From contig NZ_ANBM01000002.1 of the NCBI RefSeq assembly GCF_002100115.1, positions 124,001 to 188,000 on the forward strand: a stretch of 64,000 nucleotides of DNA, written 5' to 3'. The translations under genes were made by a program, and so were the position numbers. Shown here piece after piece: positions 8,603 through 18,310 of the stretch (the stretch's first letter is position 1; every line of letters begins with the position of its first letter). The DNA comes from Anaerovibrio sp. JC8 (GTDB lineage Bacteria; Bacillota; Negativicutes; Selenomonadales; Selenomonadaceae). The notes beneath the pieces were generated by a model. That model was not told where the DNA came from. It worked only from the letters and a program-made list of their open reading frames with translations, and made no database searches.

Positions 8603-9754
8603 TCAAACATCATAAAATGGCTTTTTCAAATCAATATGACCGTTAAGAACAGTTGCCGTTGCCCTTTGTGCAATATGCACTGCTGCAGTTCCATCACCAT
8701 ATGGACTTATCACATTTTTGCATACTGACCTATGTTCATCAGATAATGCTTTTTGTATCGCATTTATAATACTTTTCTTGTCAACACTGCAATTAATAAT
8801 ACTTTCAGACTGTAATCTTCCTCTTTGTCTGTCCCCTATATTTACCGTAGGAACATGAAATGCCGGCGTTTCTATTATACCACTGGACGAATTCCCCAAC
8901 ACAAACTCAGAATACCTCATAAGGGACAAATATCGCCTTATTCCAAGTGAAGTATATACATGAAGATTATTTATTCTTGTTTCTGCGTCATCCAGCAACG
9001 CATTAATTCTGGCACCACCTTGGTCAGCATTAGATTTTGTTACAATAAACTCAATAGCTGGAAACTCCTTTATTGCACAGACAAACTCATTTATTTGTCG
9101 CTCTACATCCGCGCCTTCCATTGTAACCGGATGATAGGTACATAACGCATATTTACAATCACTCAATCCAATACTTTCCAACGCTCCTAATTTGCTCATA
9201 TCAGCAACAGTCAGTATATTATCTATACTGGTCGAACCATAATTAAACACCCGGTCAGGAGATTCACCCAATTGGATTACCCGTTTTCTGCTATCCTCAT
9301 TCGTTACAAAATGAAGATAACTCATCTTGGTTATTGAGTGGCGAATCCATTCATCCATAGCCCCCTCAGTAGTGTCGCCACCACACATATGGAATATCGG
9401 GGTTCTAGTATTTCCAGCTGCTATTGCAATAGCCAAAGCTTCATATCTGTCACCAAGCAAGATAACGGCATTGTACTGTTCCCTAGTAAATAACTCTGTA
9501 AATTTTACCAGAGTCTCGGCCTGGTTATTAGAAATATCCAATTCAGTTTCAGATTCAACAGAAATAGGCAGCTTCAAATCCACCCTATCCCCAATTTCAT
9601 TTATGGTCATTCCGTAGTTTTCGCTTAAATGAGTACCGGTGACAATTAAATCTGCCCTGAATTCTATATTTTCTCTTTTTCGTAATTCTTTTATCACTGG
9701 CGACAAAAGACCGTACTCTGCCCTTGTTGCAGTTACAATAGCTATTTTTTTCAT
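8603..9754 (-). CDS. legG: UDP-GlcNAc 2-epimerase (hydrolysing), NeuC/LegG type
   Basis: Hydrolysing NDP-sugar 2-epimerase that releases the free 2-epimerised sugar used by the synthase. Seen: N-terminal IAIVTATRAEYGLLSPV, the HMCGGDTTEGAMDE segment, and GNSSSGIIETP near the C-terminus, all characteristic of NeuC-type enzymes. At 383 residues it is full length. Its ATG overlaps the stop of the upstream synthase gene (ATGA), indicating translational coupling. In the legionaminate pathway the substrate is a diacetamido-trideoxy nucleotide sugar; that specificity is inferred from neighbours. Confidence 0.88.
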   Translation of the reverse strand: MKKIAIVTATRAEYGLLSPVIKELRKRENIEFRADLIVTGTHLSENYGMTINEIGDRVDLKLPISVESETELDISNNQAETLVKFTELFTREQYNAVILLGDRYEALAIAIAAGNTRTPIFHMCGGDTTEGAMDEWIRHSITKMSYLHFVTNEDSRKRVIQLGESPDRVFNYGSTSIDNILTVADMSKLGALESIGLSDCKYALCTYHPVTMEGADVERQINEFVCAIKEFPAIEFIVTKSNADQGGARINALLDDAETRINNLHVYTSLGIRRYLSLMRYSEFVLGNSSSGIIETPAFHVPTVNIGDRQRGRLQSESIINCSVDKKSIINAIQKALSDEHRSVCKNVISPYGDGTAAVHIAQRATATVLNGHIDLKKPFYDV

Positions 9755-10746
9755 AACTCTATTAGTTCATCCTCTGCAAAATCTCTAATAGCTTTTTGCC
9801 CCAAAACCTCATTCCATCGCATTGGGCTTATCCCCGTCCCTGGCCGCTTAGTTGTCAGATTATCCTCTGTAAATGCTTCTCCGGCCTTAATATTTTTGGC
9901 AGCGATAATACTCTTTCTGGCTACGGAAACATTAGCCATTTCTGAAGCTGCCGGCACTTTATTGCCATCCCCCAAAGCCTTTTCCACATTTCTAATAGCA
10001 GAAATCATCGCCTTTAATTCATCCGGTTCAAGACTAGCCTTATGATCTGGGCCTTCCATGTTCCTGTTAAGAGTAAAATGCTTTTCAATGACAGTTGCCC
10101 CAATAGCTACCGCAGCGACAGGCACTTCTATTCCCTTGGTGTGATCAGAATAGCCCACCTCACAGTTACATCGTTCTTTCAGAGTCAACATTGCTCTGAG
10201 ATTGACATCCTCCATTGGGGCTGGATAATTGGTCGTACAATGAAGTAATTTTATTTTTCCTGCCCCATTTGTTTGCAAAGCTTCAATAGCCGCATTTACC
10301 TCATCAAGATTACTCATTCCCGTGGAAAGAATTACTTCTTTTCCTGTCCTGGCTATTTCTACAAGATAAGGATAGTTAGTAATTTCACCTGAAGGTATTT
10401 TCCATATATTCTGCAATCCATCGAGAAAACGAATACTCTCAATTTCAAAAGGCGTTGATAAAAATTGAATGCCTGCTTTCTGGCAATAACTAGCCAACTC
10501 CACGTATTCTTCCTGCTTCAGAGTCAATTTACTAAGCATCGCTTCCTGAGACTCTTCTACGCCCAGATTTTCTTTCTGATACTCAGCCATTTTTGCCTGT
10601 TTTGAAGCCAGCTTATGTGGATTAAAGGTCTGAAACTTCACAATATCTGCGCCACATTTTTTTGCTTCATCTATCAGCCTTTTGGCAATATTTATGTCTC
10701 CATTATGATTAACGCCTGCCTCAGCAATAATCAATACCTTCTGCAT
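9751..10746 (-). CDS. legI: Nonulosonic acid synthase (legionaminate synthase, NeuB family)
   Basis: Condenses the free 6-carbon sugar with phosphoenolpyruvate to give the nine-carbon acid. Seen: IIAEAGVNHNGD at the N-terminus, FSTPF and GEITNYP in the barrel, GYSDHTKGIEVP, EKHFTLNR, and a C-terminal antifreeze-like SAF domain beginning near ARKSIIAAKNI. This is the complete NeuB architecture. An in-frame ATG three codons further upstream (10755) lies directly against the AGGTAGGG site, so 10746 is preferred. The LegI assignment over NeuB rests on the neighbouring dehydratase, aminotransferase and PtmE. Confidence 0.88.
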   Translation of the reverse strand: MQKVLIIAEAGVNHNGDINIAKRLIDEAKKCGADIVKFQTFNPHKLASKQAKMAEYQKENLGVEESQEAMLSKLTLKQEEYVELASYCQKAGIQFLSTPFEIESIRFLDGLQNIWKIPSGEITNYPYLVEIARTGKEVILSTGMSNLDEVNAAIEALQTNGAGKIKLLHCTTNYPAPMEDVNLRAMLTLKERCNCEVGYSDHTKGIEVPVAAVAIGATVIEKHFTLNRNMEGPDHKASLEPDELKAMISAIRNVEKALGDGNKVPAASEMANVSVARKSIIAAKNIKAGEAFTEDNLTTKRPGTGISPMRWNEVLGQKAIRDFAEDELIEL

Positions 10747-10757
10747 AATCTTCATCC

Positions 10758-11327
10758 CTACCTAATAGTTACACCTGCCGGAATTATCTTATAAGGTTCT
10801 ACCTTTCGGCATTGAATAACAGTAGCATTTGCCCCTATAAAGGCATATTCGCCAACATCGACCTGACCACAAAGTACTGCTCCAACAGCAACATGAGTAA
10901 AATCTCCCACCATACATTCGTGTTCCACAAGCGCTTTCGTGTTAATTATTGTCATTTTGCCAATCTTTGCTTCAGCATTTATAATGGTCCCCTTGCCAAT
11001 AAATGTTCCTTCTCCTATTGTAGCAGAACTGGACACTACTGCACTTGGGTCTATCATAACTGGCAGTTTAAAACCAATTTCTTTAAGCCGACTATATATT
11101 TTCTGACGTATTATTCCCTTACCCAAGTAGCCAATGCCAATAGCGGCATTTCTTATACCACTATCAAAAATCTGCCGCAAATTATCATCTGTGCCAAGAT
11201 ATTCGTACTTGGATATGACTTTTGAGACATCAGTATAACCTACAATATGGTATTTACCTTCCCGCTCTATAGTATCAGCAACACTTTTTCCGTGCCCACC
11301 GAAACCGACCAGTACCAAATCTTCCAT
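10758..11327 (-). CDS. legH: NeuD/PglD-family sugar acetyltransferase
   Basis: Left-handed beta-helix (hexapeptide) acetyltransferase with the NeuD/PglD-type N-terminal domain. Seen: LVLVGFGGHGKSVADTI at the start, then imperfect hexapeptide repeats from about residue 90, with IINTKALVEHECMVGDF carrying the catalytic His. In legionaminate synthesis LegH N-acetylates the 4-amino sugar made by LegC, which fits the order here. 189 residues, ATG with GGAGAAG upstream. An O-acetyltransferase role is an alternative. Confidence 0.82.
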   Translation of the reverse strand: MEDLVLVGFGGHGKSVADTIEREGKYHIVGYTDVSKVISKYEYLGTDDNLRQIFDSGIRNAAIGIGYLGKGIIRQKIYSRLKEIGFKLPVMIDPSAVVSSSATIGEGTFIGKGTIINAEAKIGKMTIINTKALVEHECMVGDFTHVAVGAVLCGQVDVGEYAFIGANATVIQCRKVEPYKIIPAGVTIR

Positions 11328-11328
11328 A

Positions 11329-12408
11329 TCACTTCTCCGAAATAATATTCAGCTTCTGCTCCATTCGCTTCATTTCTTCAAATTCGCCCATATCAAGGAA
11401 TGAGTCCTCACTTATCGGATAGGTTCCCACCTTACCACCGTTAGCCATGACTTTTTCCACCAAATGAGTCATATGGAACATGGTATCGTCTGGTATAAGG
11501 TCAATAGTCTCCGGATTAATTACATACATCCCTGTATTTATGAAGTAAGAGAGCTTTGGCTTTTCTTCCATCGAGATTAACTCACCATTTTCACCAGAAT
11601 TGATTACTCCATATGGAACAGTTATATTCTTTAAAGCCGACACCATAGTGATATCATTGTTATTCTTTACGTGATAATCATATATATCAGCATAATCCGC
11701 TCTAATAAGCGCATCACAGTTAGTTACAAACAACGGACAATCAAACTTTTCCTCAATCAGCTTAATGCTACCGCCGGTACCAAGCGGTTTATCTTCCTCG
11801 ACAAATACTATCTCATAATCAGGATCCAAATCATTAAAGTATGACCGCAGCATTCCCTTTTTATAATTGACAGTCATAAAATATTTATCAATACCATAAT
11901 CAACATAACAATCAATTATTCTTTCCACTATTGGCGTAGCACCGATGGGAATGAGAGGTTTAGGCAAAATCTTAGTATATGGATAAAGTCTAGTACCCTT
12001 GCCACCAGCCATAATAACCACAGGAATCCCCTTAAGACTCTTCTTGGACTTACTGATATTACCATTTCTCTCCAAAATGATGATATCCTTAATTATTTTT
12101 TCATCATCAACTATTGGCAGAGCAGTAATGGACCTCGCCAACATTATTTCTCGTGCCTTAAATCGCTCGTTTTCCTTGACAAAAATTGGGTCCCTTTTCA
12201 TAAAATCTTCTACTGAAGCTGACAAGTCCCCCGCTTTCAAAATCCAACGCCGAATATCCCCATCGGTTACACAACCAATAAGATGGTTTTCGTCATCGAC
12301 AATGAAAATCAAGCTACATTCAGAGGCATGTGCATCAATTCTTGCCATGGCATCCACAACCTTTAATGGAAGTGAACATACAAAACCGTCTATTCGCTCC
12401 TTATCCAT
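11329..12408 (-). CDS. ptmE: CBS-domain sugar-1-phosphate nucleotidyltransferase (PtmE-like)
   Basis: Makes the nucleotide sugar that feeds the pathway. In Campylobacter, PtmE is a GlcN-1-phosphate guanylyltransferase, and the architecture is the same here: two CBS motifs at residues about 8-115, followed by a nucleotidyltransferase domain with VVIMAGGKGTRLYPYTK, KPLIPIG, and DMGEFEE near the end. ATG chosen at 12408 after GGAGGAG; the frame extends to a TTG two codons earlier. It overlaps the end of legC by 8 bp. If it is a guanylyltransferase the pathway runs on GDP-sugars. Confidence 0.82.
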   Translation of the reverse strand: MDKERIDGFVCSLPLKVVDAMARIDAHASECSLIFIVDDENHLIGCVTDGDIRRWILKAGDLSASVEDFMKRDPIFVKENERFKAREIMLARSITALPIVDDEKIIKDIIILERNGNISKSKKSLKGIPVVIMAGGKGTRLYPYTKILPKPLIPIGATPIVERIIDCYVDYGIDKYFMTVNYKKGMLRSYFNDLDPDYEIVFVEEDKPLGTGGSIKLIEEKFDCPLFVTNCDALIRADYADIYDYHVKNNNDITMVSALKNITVPYGVINSGENGELISMEEKPKLSYFINTGMYVINPETIDLIPDDTMFHMTHLVEKVMANGGKVGTYPISEDSFLDMGEFEEMKRMEQKLNIISEK

Positions 12409-13579
12409 GAGCAAACTCCTCCAAAACTTCTTTTACCTGCTGTACTACGTACTCTATATCTTCCTTAGTTATCTGAGTACTGGATGGCAAATTCAAAATT
12501 CTCTCCGCATAATATGGTGCTTTTTCAAGTTTATAGGTTGCCTCATGTACATACGGAACCTGTTCGTTGATAAGCCCCCAAATAGCTCTGGTCTGAACGC
12601 CCCGCTTCTCCAAAGCAGTGATTATTTCCCGCATGGTGGCCTGTACTTTATCCCTATTAATTTCTAAGGAATAAAACCACATATTAGAAGAAATATCTTC
12701 CCTAAATCCAATCATTTTACCCAATTCAAAGCCATCAAAAAGCTGGCAATATAGCTTGAAGTTTTCCTGCTTACGGTGGATGAATTCTGGCAATTCTTCC
12801 ATCTGGGCTACACCCAGTGCCGCCTGCAGATTAGTCATACGATAGTTATAGCCCACTTCATTATGAATGTAGTAATGCACATCATCCTTGGCCTGAGTAG
12901 ACAAATATCTAATATGATCTACCACTTTGGTGTCATTAGCTGTAATAGCTCCACCACCACCGGTAGTTATAATCTTATTTCCATTAAAAGAATAGCAACC
13001 AAAATCACCGATAGTACCAGCAAATTTACCAGTTAGTGGACCATCAGTATATTTACTCCCCAAGGCCTCGGTCGCATCCTCAATAACCTTAAGATTATAC
13101 TTCTTTGCAATATCCATAATGGAAACCATATCTGCCATATTGCCAAATACATGCACCACTACGACCGCCTTGACAAGGTGTCCGTTATATGAAAGCTGCG
13201 TACCATCAAAGCTACACTCTTTCTCGCAGAATTCCTGCAATTTCAATGGGTCCATACAGAAGCTATCATCACAGTCAATAAACACCGGTGTAGCAAACTG
13301 GTACTTTACCGGATTCACTGCCGCAATAAAGGTAAGAGGTGGAACCAATACAACATCCCCTGGGCGTACCCCTGCCTCTACCATGGACAGATGCAGTGCT
13401 GCCGTACCACTCTGACAGGCCGCAACGTTGGCCGTATGCAAAAACTTAGCCAGTGACTCTTCCAACTTCGTAATGTAGGCGCCACCAGTGGATACCCATC
13501 CCTGGTCTATGGCATCATCCACATATTTTCGCTCATTGCCTTCAAAATTCGGTATAGATAAAGGTATAAATCTGCTCAT
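12401..13579 (-). CDS. legC: LegC-family PLP aminotransferase
   Basis: DegT/DnrJ/EryC1-type sugar aminotransferase installing the 4-amino group on the keto-sugar made by the dehydratase. Seen: IPLSIPNFEGNERKYV, CQSGTAALHLSMVEA, VPPLTFIAAVNPVKY, DATEALGSKY, and SFNGNKIITTGGGG with the PLP-lysine. This set is typical of LegC. ATG at 13579 is preferred, as GGGAG precedes it by about 8 bases; the open frame runs 15 bp further to a GTG. Overlaps ptmE. Confidence 0.88.
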   Translation of the reverse strand: MSRFIPLSIPNFEGNERKYVDDAIDQGWVSTGGAYITKLEESLAKFLHTANVAACQSGTAALHLSMVEAGVRPGDVVLVPPLTFIAAVNPVKYQFATPVFIDCDDSFCMDPLKLQEFCEKECSFDGTQLSYNGHLVKAVVVVHVFGNMADMVSIMDIAKKYNLKVIEDATEALGSKYTDGPLTGKFAGTIGDFGCYSFNGNKIITTGGGGAITANDTKVVDHIRYLSTQAKDDVHYYIHNEVGYNYRMTNLQAALGVAQMEELPEFIHRKQENFKLYCQLFDGFELGKMIGFREDISSNMWFYSLEINRDKVQATMREIITALEKRGVQTRAIWGLINEQVPYVHEATYKLEKAPYYAERILNLPSSTQITKEDIEYVVQQVKEVLEEFAHG

Positions 13580-13617
13580 TACTGTATCTCCCACTAACTA
13601 TAATATTGCCTTCCCCA

Positions 13618-14826
13618 TTACATTTTACTATCCAACGACTTTCCAGTCTCAATATGCTCAAAATTTGGCAGATAATCCGCCATAATAGCCACCACATCTT
13701 CCTTGGTAGTGCTATCCTGCTCAAAGACTGCCGTTAGCTTATCAAATAATGATTTAACCTTTGCCTTATCCGGAATCTGCTTATCAGTAACAATTCCCAA
13801 GGATTTAAGCCGATTCATATCCACCTTTTCACTACCAGTATAGAATTCCTCATAAGCCTTTTCACCAGAAGTATTTGAGCCAGAATAATGAACCGGATAT
13901 TGCTTGCTGCCATTTTTCAGCTCCGCAGTCTTATCAATGGCCTCCTCATCACTTGCACACTCCAGTACTTCATAGCCATGTGCTTCCAAAAAGGCCGTAG
14001 CAATCTTATCAAAGGTCATCATCTGTGCTTCTTCCAAACGTGGGAAGAAAATCTCTCTGTTATTCCCCAGCATGCAGGACAGCATACAAATCTGTCCACT
14101 TTCTTCTGGAGAAACAAAATAACGCTTTACGTCAGATGGAGCGCTGAGTGGCTGAAGCTTTTGCAATCTAGCAATAAACCCAGCCGGAAGTGAACCATTA
14201 GAAAAGGCCACATTGGCAAACCTGGCCGTCTTAACTGGGAATTTATCGGAATAAGCAAATATAACATCTTCCATAATGCGCTTACTTGCACCCATAATAT
14301 TTACCGGATTAGCAGCCTTGTCAGTAGACACGCAGAAATACTCCTCAGGTGGAATCTCAGCCAGCAAGTCTAACAATTTCTTTGCTTGAAGAACATTATT
14401 CTGTAAAAGTGCTTCCACAGAATAAATATCCTTCTCTGAGCGCACATGCTTGTGAGCAGAAAAATTAGCTACGATATCAAAGCCGCCACGACTACGGAAC
14501 ATCTTTTCAAATACAGAAGATGCAAAATTCATAGGATACGGTACATAATCTTCCGGAACAAACATCCCTTTAGTGGAACGCAAATCACGGGTCAACTCAG
14601 CCAGTCCGTTTTCATTGGTATCCACCACCACTAACGCCCTCGGCTTAAATGGCAAAATGGCCTTGATAAAGGAGGAGCCAATGGAACCAGCTCCACCAAT
14701 TACCAACACTGACTTTCCTGCTATCTTTTTGGATAACATTCCTCTATTTGCTTCAATATCTGCAAGAAACATACTCCGCTCCCGCTTGGTAACATATTTA
14801 TTTATGAATTTGTCTAAATTAAACAC
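13618..14826 (-). CDS. legB: Nucleotide-sugar 4,6-dehydratase (LegB-like SDR)
   Basis: First committed step of the nonulosonate pathway, oxidising and dehydrating an activated GlcNAc. Seen: Rossmann loop VLVIGGAGSIGSSFIK, FSAHKHVRSEKD, and STDKAANPVNIMGASKR (the CapD/PglF-type catalytic region in which the usual Tyr is replaced by Met). The C-terminal 120 residues are less conserved. GTG start with GGGAG 7 bases upstream. First gene of the leg operon in transcription order. It resembles the soluble CapD/FlaA1 class; LegB is assigned by position next to LegC. Confidence 0.8.
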   Translation of the reverse strand: MFNLDKFINKYVTKRERSMFLADIEANRGMLSKKIAGKSVLVIGGAGSIGSSFIKAILPFKPRALVVVDTNENGLAELTRDLRSTKGMFVPEDYVPYPMNFASSVFEKMFRSRGGFDIVANFSAHKHVRSEKDIYSVEALLQNNVLQAKKLLDLLAEIPPEEYFCVSTDKAANPVNIMGASKRIMEDVIFAYSDKFPVKTARFANVAFSNGSLPAGFIARLQKLQPLSAPSDVKRYFVSPEESGQICMLSCMLGNNREIFFPRLEEAQMMTFDKIATAFLEAHGYEVLECASDEEAIDKTAELKNGSKQYPVHYSGSNTSGEKAYEEFYTGSEKVDMNRLKSLGIVTDKQIPDKAKVKSLFDKLTAVFEQDSTTKEDVVAIMADYLPNFEHIETGKSLDSKM

Positions 14827-14885
14827 TTTGTTACTCCCACTACATTACCACACACCAAAAATAGCATTATATAATACCACAGTTA

Positions 14886-16097
14886 TCACTTTGCTATTTT
14901 TAATAAGCAACTATCCAATACATATCTTAGTTCTTCTTCTGTATTAGGTATAAATAGCTTTTGTGGATAAAGTTTTAACAGTCGATCAAACAGTCCATTT
15001 TCAAAGCCATCTTTTGCTTGTATTAGTTGATCTAAAAGAATATAAAAATTATTGTCTTCAGGTCTACCTATAACCGCCTCATACATACACGCTGAGCTTG
15101 AATTTATCGTTATAAAGATGGAATTTTTTACATGCAGATTACTACAAATTACTTCCCATGGAATTGCATTATTGGGAAGTATATTGATATTATTGTCATC
15201 AAATTCATGCTTCATTGAATACCAGGTACGCGGGTGAAATTTCATATATTTTTCTATATTAACCCAACTTATAATTTTTTTAAACCAATCTTTTTCCGCT
15301 TCATACATAGCAGCTAATTTAAAATGTTTTCTGTATGTATTCGCAAAAATGGTTCTAGTTATAATATTGGGATTTTTAAGGTACGACGGCATTGCCTGAT
15401 ACCCTTGATCTAAAAAAATTACAGACCTGTCTAATTCCTGGCCATAAATATCACGCCACTTAAATACCATGTTAATGAGATTGATAAAACTCTCATCTGT
15501 TCTGTCAATCTTAGGAATTTTAACGAAATTGTAATTATCATCATAGCAAACAGAAAGGACTGGCTCATAAAGGTAAATACTATCAAAAATATATTCCTCA
15601 ACCCTATACCCAAAATATGACATAGTCCCTTCATCCAAAAGATTCAATTTGCAATCAGCATTAATACTTTTAATTTGCTTCAATAATAATTTAATCACAG
15701 GGTCTAGTGTTATAAAGAAAACTTCATCATATTTATTTTTTATAAATTCCCCGTTTCCACTAACATTTGAAGCTAGTACATATTTATCTCCGTATATATA
15801 TTCCATTATTCTATTTTTAAGCATATCCATATCATTACTAATGGCCTTAAAAAAGCCAACGCCATCTCTATGGTATGTAGTATTGCGAATATACTGATGC
15901 AATCCTTCTTTCTTGTGACGAAAGAAAAACACATTATTGAAAAGCTTAGTTTTTACTATTCGATTTATAATCTCATCATCATCTTGATGATTATTGCGTA
16001 TAAGAATATCTGCATCCTCATGCATCAATAAATGATATTTTATATTTAGTGCACTCAGTAATTGGAATTCTGTAACACATACAAACAAATACCGCAC
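14886..16097 (-). CDS. GT52/polysialyltransferase-like sugar transferase, candidate legionaminyltransferase
   Basis: Predicted transferase of the GT52/bacterial polysialyltransferase type that moves a CMP-nonulosonate onto the glycan. Seen: N-terminal YLFVCVTEFQLLSAL (family start pattern), LNLLDEGTMSYFG in the middle, KFHPRTW, and ITINSSSACMYEAV near the C-terminus, which match the DEG, KxHPR and SSA landmarks of this class. It lies directly upstream of the leg genes. GTG at 16097 is preferred because AAAGGGG lies 9 bases before it; the ATG at 16106 is flush against that site. Family is moderate; acceptor and donor are inferred. Confidence 0.62.
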   Translation of the reverse strand: MRYLFVCVTEFQLLSALNIKYHLLMHEDADILIRNNHQDDDEIINRIVKTKLFNNVFFFRHKKEGLHQYIRNTTYHRDGVGFFKAISNDMDMLKNRIMEYIYGDKYVLASNVSGNGEFIKNKYDEVFFITLDPVIKLLLKQIKSINADCKLNLLDEGTMSYFGYRVEEYIFDSIYLYEPVLSVCYDDNYNFVKIPKIDRTDESFINLINMVFKWRDIYGQELDRSVIFLDQGYQAMPSYLKNPNIITRTIFANTYRKHFKLAAMYEAEKDWFKKIISWVNIEKYMKFHPRTWYSMKHEFDDNNINILPNNAIPWEVICSNLHVKNSIFITINSSSACMYEAVIGRPEDNNFYILLDQLIQAKDGFENGLFDRLLKLYPQKLFIPNTEEELRYVLDSCLLKIAK

Positions 16098-16152
16098 CCA
16101 TCGCATCCCCTTTAATTGAAGCTATTAATATAAAACGATAACTACCATCATC

Positions 16153-17124
16153 TCATTCCCCAAAAATCATGCGTTTCAGTCGGGCTAGTCTTTTACACTT
16201 TCGTGAAGGCCAAAGGGTAATTTCCTTTGCTTCTGCACTTTCATCACAAGGGCTGGCTTCCATCGCTTCTACAAAGACAGCAAACACATTATACTTGTCC
16301 AGTGTAAGTTCTTTTGCCTTTTTTATTGCCGAATAATGCTTTTCATAAGGATCATCTGCAATGATCTTACGAATAATCTGTACGGCTTCTTCTGGCTTTT
16401 CTATATCAATTTTTGTCATAGTCTCTGATGGATAGTAATCTTCTATATTACTGCATCCATAGTAAATAGGATAGCTCTCTGCCAGATATGCATTCATTAA
16501 TTTTTCTGTAAAGTAATTTTCCTCACGGCAATTTTCAATTACAATGTGGTATTTATAAGGAGCAATTACATCCCATGTATCCTCGAACTCGTTAAAACCA
16601 CGACCAAATAAATCTACCTTATCGCCAAGTTCTTCTTTTAATAATTTCACAAATTCTATCCGTTTGCGATGTAATGGTGTAAGAGTCTTATTTGAGCTTA
16701 TTACGGACAACAGCTTTGTTTTGGGAACACGCTCCATATTTTTCAGTTCGTCATAGTCTTTGTCCTGCTCCGGCAGCCAGCTGCCATTAACCATTTTCGC
16801 TCCCACACTCCAGCGCAGGCTGGAAAACTTACGCGCACAGGGCACACCATAATCCCTATTTTGACTACTAATTATGTTACTGAATTGTTGTATAAAAGGC
16901 TTGCGGAATTTACATGTGGATGTTGGTTCCCCTCCCACATAATAAGTATTTTCAGGTGGGCATTTCGCTGTAACCTTCTTATCTATACCATACAGAACAA
17001 ACCAGTAATCACACTCATAGGTATCATCATTGACAAAAAACTGATAATTTCCCCATATTCCTTTACGGCCTGGAGTCTGCTTGATAATATCTACATCATC
17101 TGTACTTACTTTTACCTTCACCAT
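16153..17124 (-). CDS. GT10 family alpha-1,3/4-fucosyltransferase-like protein
   Basis: Predicted fucosyltransferase of family GT10, forming alpha-1,3 or alpha-1,4 fucose links (Lewis-type in other bacteria). Seen: HIVIENCREENYFTEKLMN followed by YPIYYGC, the conserved alpha-1,3-FucT motif that binds GDP-fucose. At 323 residues with a basic C-terminal tail it matches bacterial GT10. ATG with GGGAGGA 6 bases upstream. Together with the GT11 gene at 43-936 it implies a difucosylated glycan. Confidence 0.88.
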   Translation of the reverse strand: MVKVKVSTDDVDIIKQTPGRKGIWGNYQFFVNDDTYECDYWFVLYGIDKKVTAKCPPENTYYVGGEPTSTCKFRKPFIQQFSNIISSQNRDYGVPCARKFSSLRWSVGAKMVNGSWLPEQDKDYDELKNMERVPKTKLLSVISSNKTLTPLHRKRIEFVKLLKEELGDKVDLFGRGFNEFEDTWDVIAPYKYHIVIENCREENYFTEKLMNAYLAESYPIYYGCSNIEDYYPSETMTKIDIEKPEEAVQIIRKIIADDPYEKHYSAIKKAKELTLDKYNVFAVFVEAMEASPCDESAEAKEITLWPSRKCKRLARLKRMIFGE

Positions 17125-17149
17125 AAATAATCCTCCCAGGCCCCATCAT

Positions 17150-18304
17150 TTAAACATTATCATATGTTTCGTCAGCTAACGCTACAATATTTCTTGCTAA
17201 TTTTTGAGGGGAATAGTCATTATAAGCACGTGTTAATTCCTTGGCATATATCATCCTATTTTCACTATAGCCATTAATAAACAATTCCAATTTCTTACGT
17301 AAGTCTCCCATGTCATTGTTTTTGAATGCCATGCCAATATTATATTCTTTCAAAATCTCAGGATTAACATTATCGGCCGCAATAATCGGTTTTTGATACC
17401 CCATGGCATTACTAATTAGTGCAGATGTATGGTATAAATACCGCTCATTTCCATAAGGAATAGCAACTGCATCAACGCTGGCAATAGCCTTTTGCCAATC
17501 AATACCAATTAATGGTTTATGCAGGAACTCCACACTATCATGAGCCTTATATTTATTGATAATCCTTTCAAAATCAGCTGCGTCGTCAGCAGTCTGCGTT
17601 GCACCCTGTACAAACAATTTCACATTACGTTTATATTGCCCGCCCAAAAAAGCTTCTAAAAGTGATTCTAAGTTTTTTTCCCGACGATACTGACCGTAAA
17701 ACCCAATTGTAAGTTTCTCATCATCCTCAGGAAGGTACGGAACATACTTTATATCTCGCGGTTCATAATTAGGAGGACCATACACGCATAAATGTTTTGC
17801 GGTTAAATTCAATTTATCTTTGGCAAAAGTCTGTACCCCAATACGGATATTAGGCCGATTATCAAATTTTTTCGCCATTGCATTTAATCGGTCTGCTTCA
17901 TTTGGGGTTGCACCATGAATCAAAAATAACACCGGCACCGGTGAATTTTGCAATGGATTATGCTGAAGGGCACGCAAATAGCGGTACGTTGCCGACGGAA
18001 AAATAATGGCATCAAATGCGCCCTGTGTTGCGTATTCATACATAGCTTTATACCATTTTTGCCGATGCCATTCTCTTTTTGCTGACAACAGCATTTTTTT
18101 TACCCCATGAGCACCACGATAAGAAACTCCTGTTCCCGATATATGATGAACCGATACACCATAATTCCATTTGAACTCATGTCCCTCCGGCACATAAAAC
18201 TCAACAGTATGCCCCAAAGCAGACAATTCCTCTACCAAAATGCGGTCAAAATCTATTTCATGCCCCCCTGGGGTTACCACACTCTCCATGATTGCAAAGC
18301 GCAT
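17150..18304 (-). CDS. GT4 family glycosyltransferase
   Basis: GT-B fold, retaining glycosyltransferase for LPS outer core or O-chain. Seen: N-terminal TPGGHEIDFDRILVEEL acceptor-binding region, then IGFYGQYRREKNLESLLEAF at the start of the donor domain, SVDAVAIPYGNERY, and SNAMGYQKPIIAADN. 384 residues is normal. ATG with GGGAGGA upstream, 6 bp after the upstream gene. Sugar specificity unknown. Confidence 0.85.
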   Translation of the reverse strand: MRFAIMESVVTPGGHEIDFDRILVEELSALGHTVEFYVPEGHEFKWNYGVSVHHISGTGVSYRGAHGVKKMLLSAKREWHRQKWYKAMYEYATQGAFDAIIFPSATYRYLRALQHNPLQNSPVPVLFLIHGATPNEADRLNAMAKKFDNRPNIRIGVQTFAKDKLNLTAKHLCVYGPPNYEPRDIKYVPYLPEDDEKLTIGFYGQYRREKNLESLLEAFLGGQYKRNVKLFVQGATQTADDAADFERIINKYKAHDSVEFLHKPLIGIDWQKAIASVDAVAIPYGNERYLYHTSALISNAMGYQKPIIAADNVNPEILKEYNIGMAFKNNDMGDLRKKLELFINGYSENRMIYAKELTRAYNDYSPQKLARNIVALADETYDNV

Positions 18305-18310
18305 ATTCTA

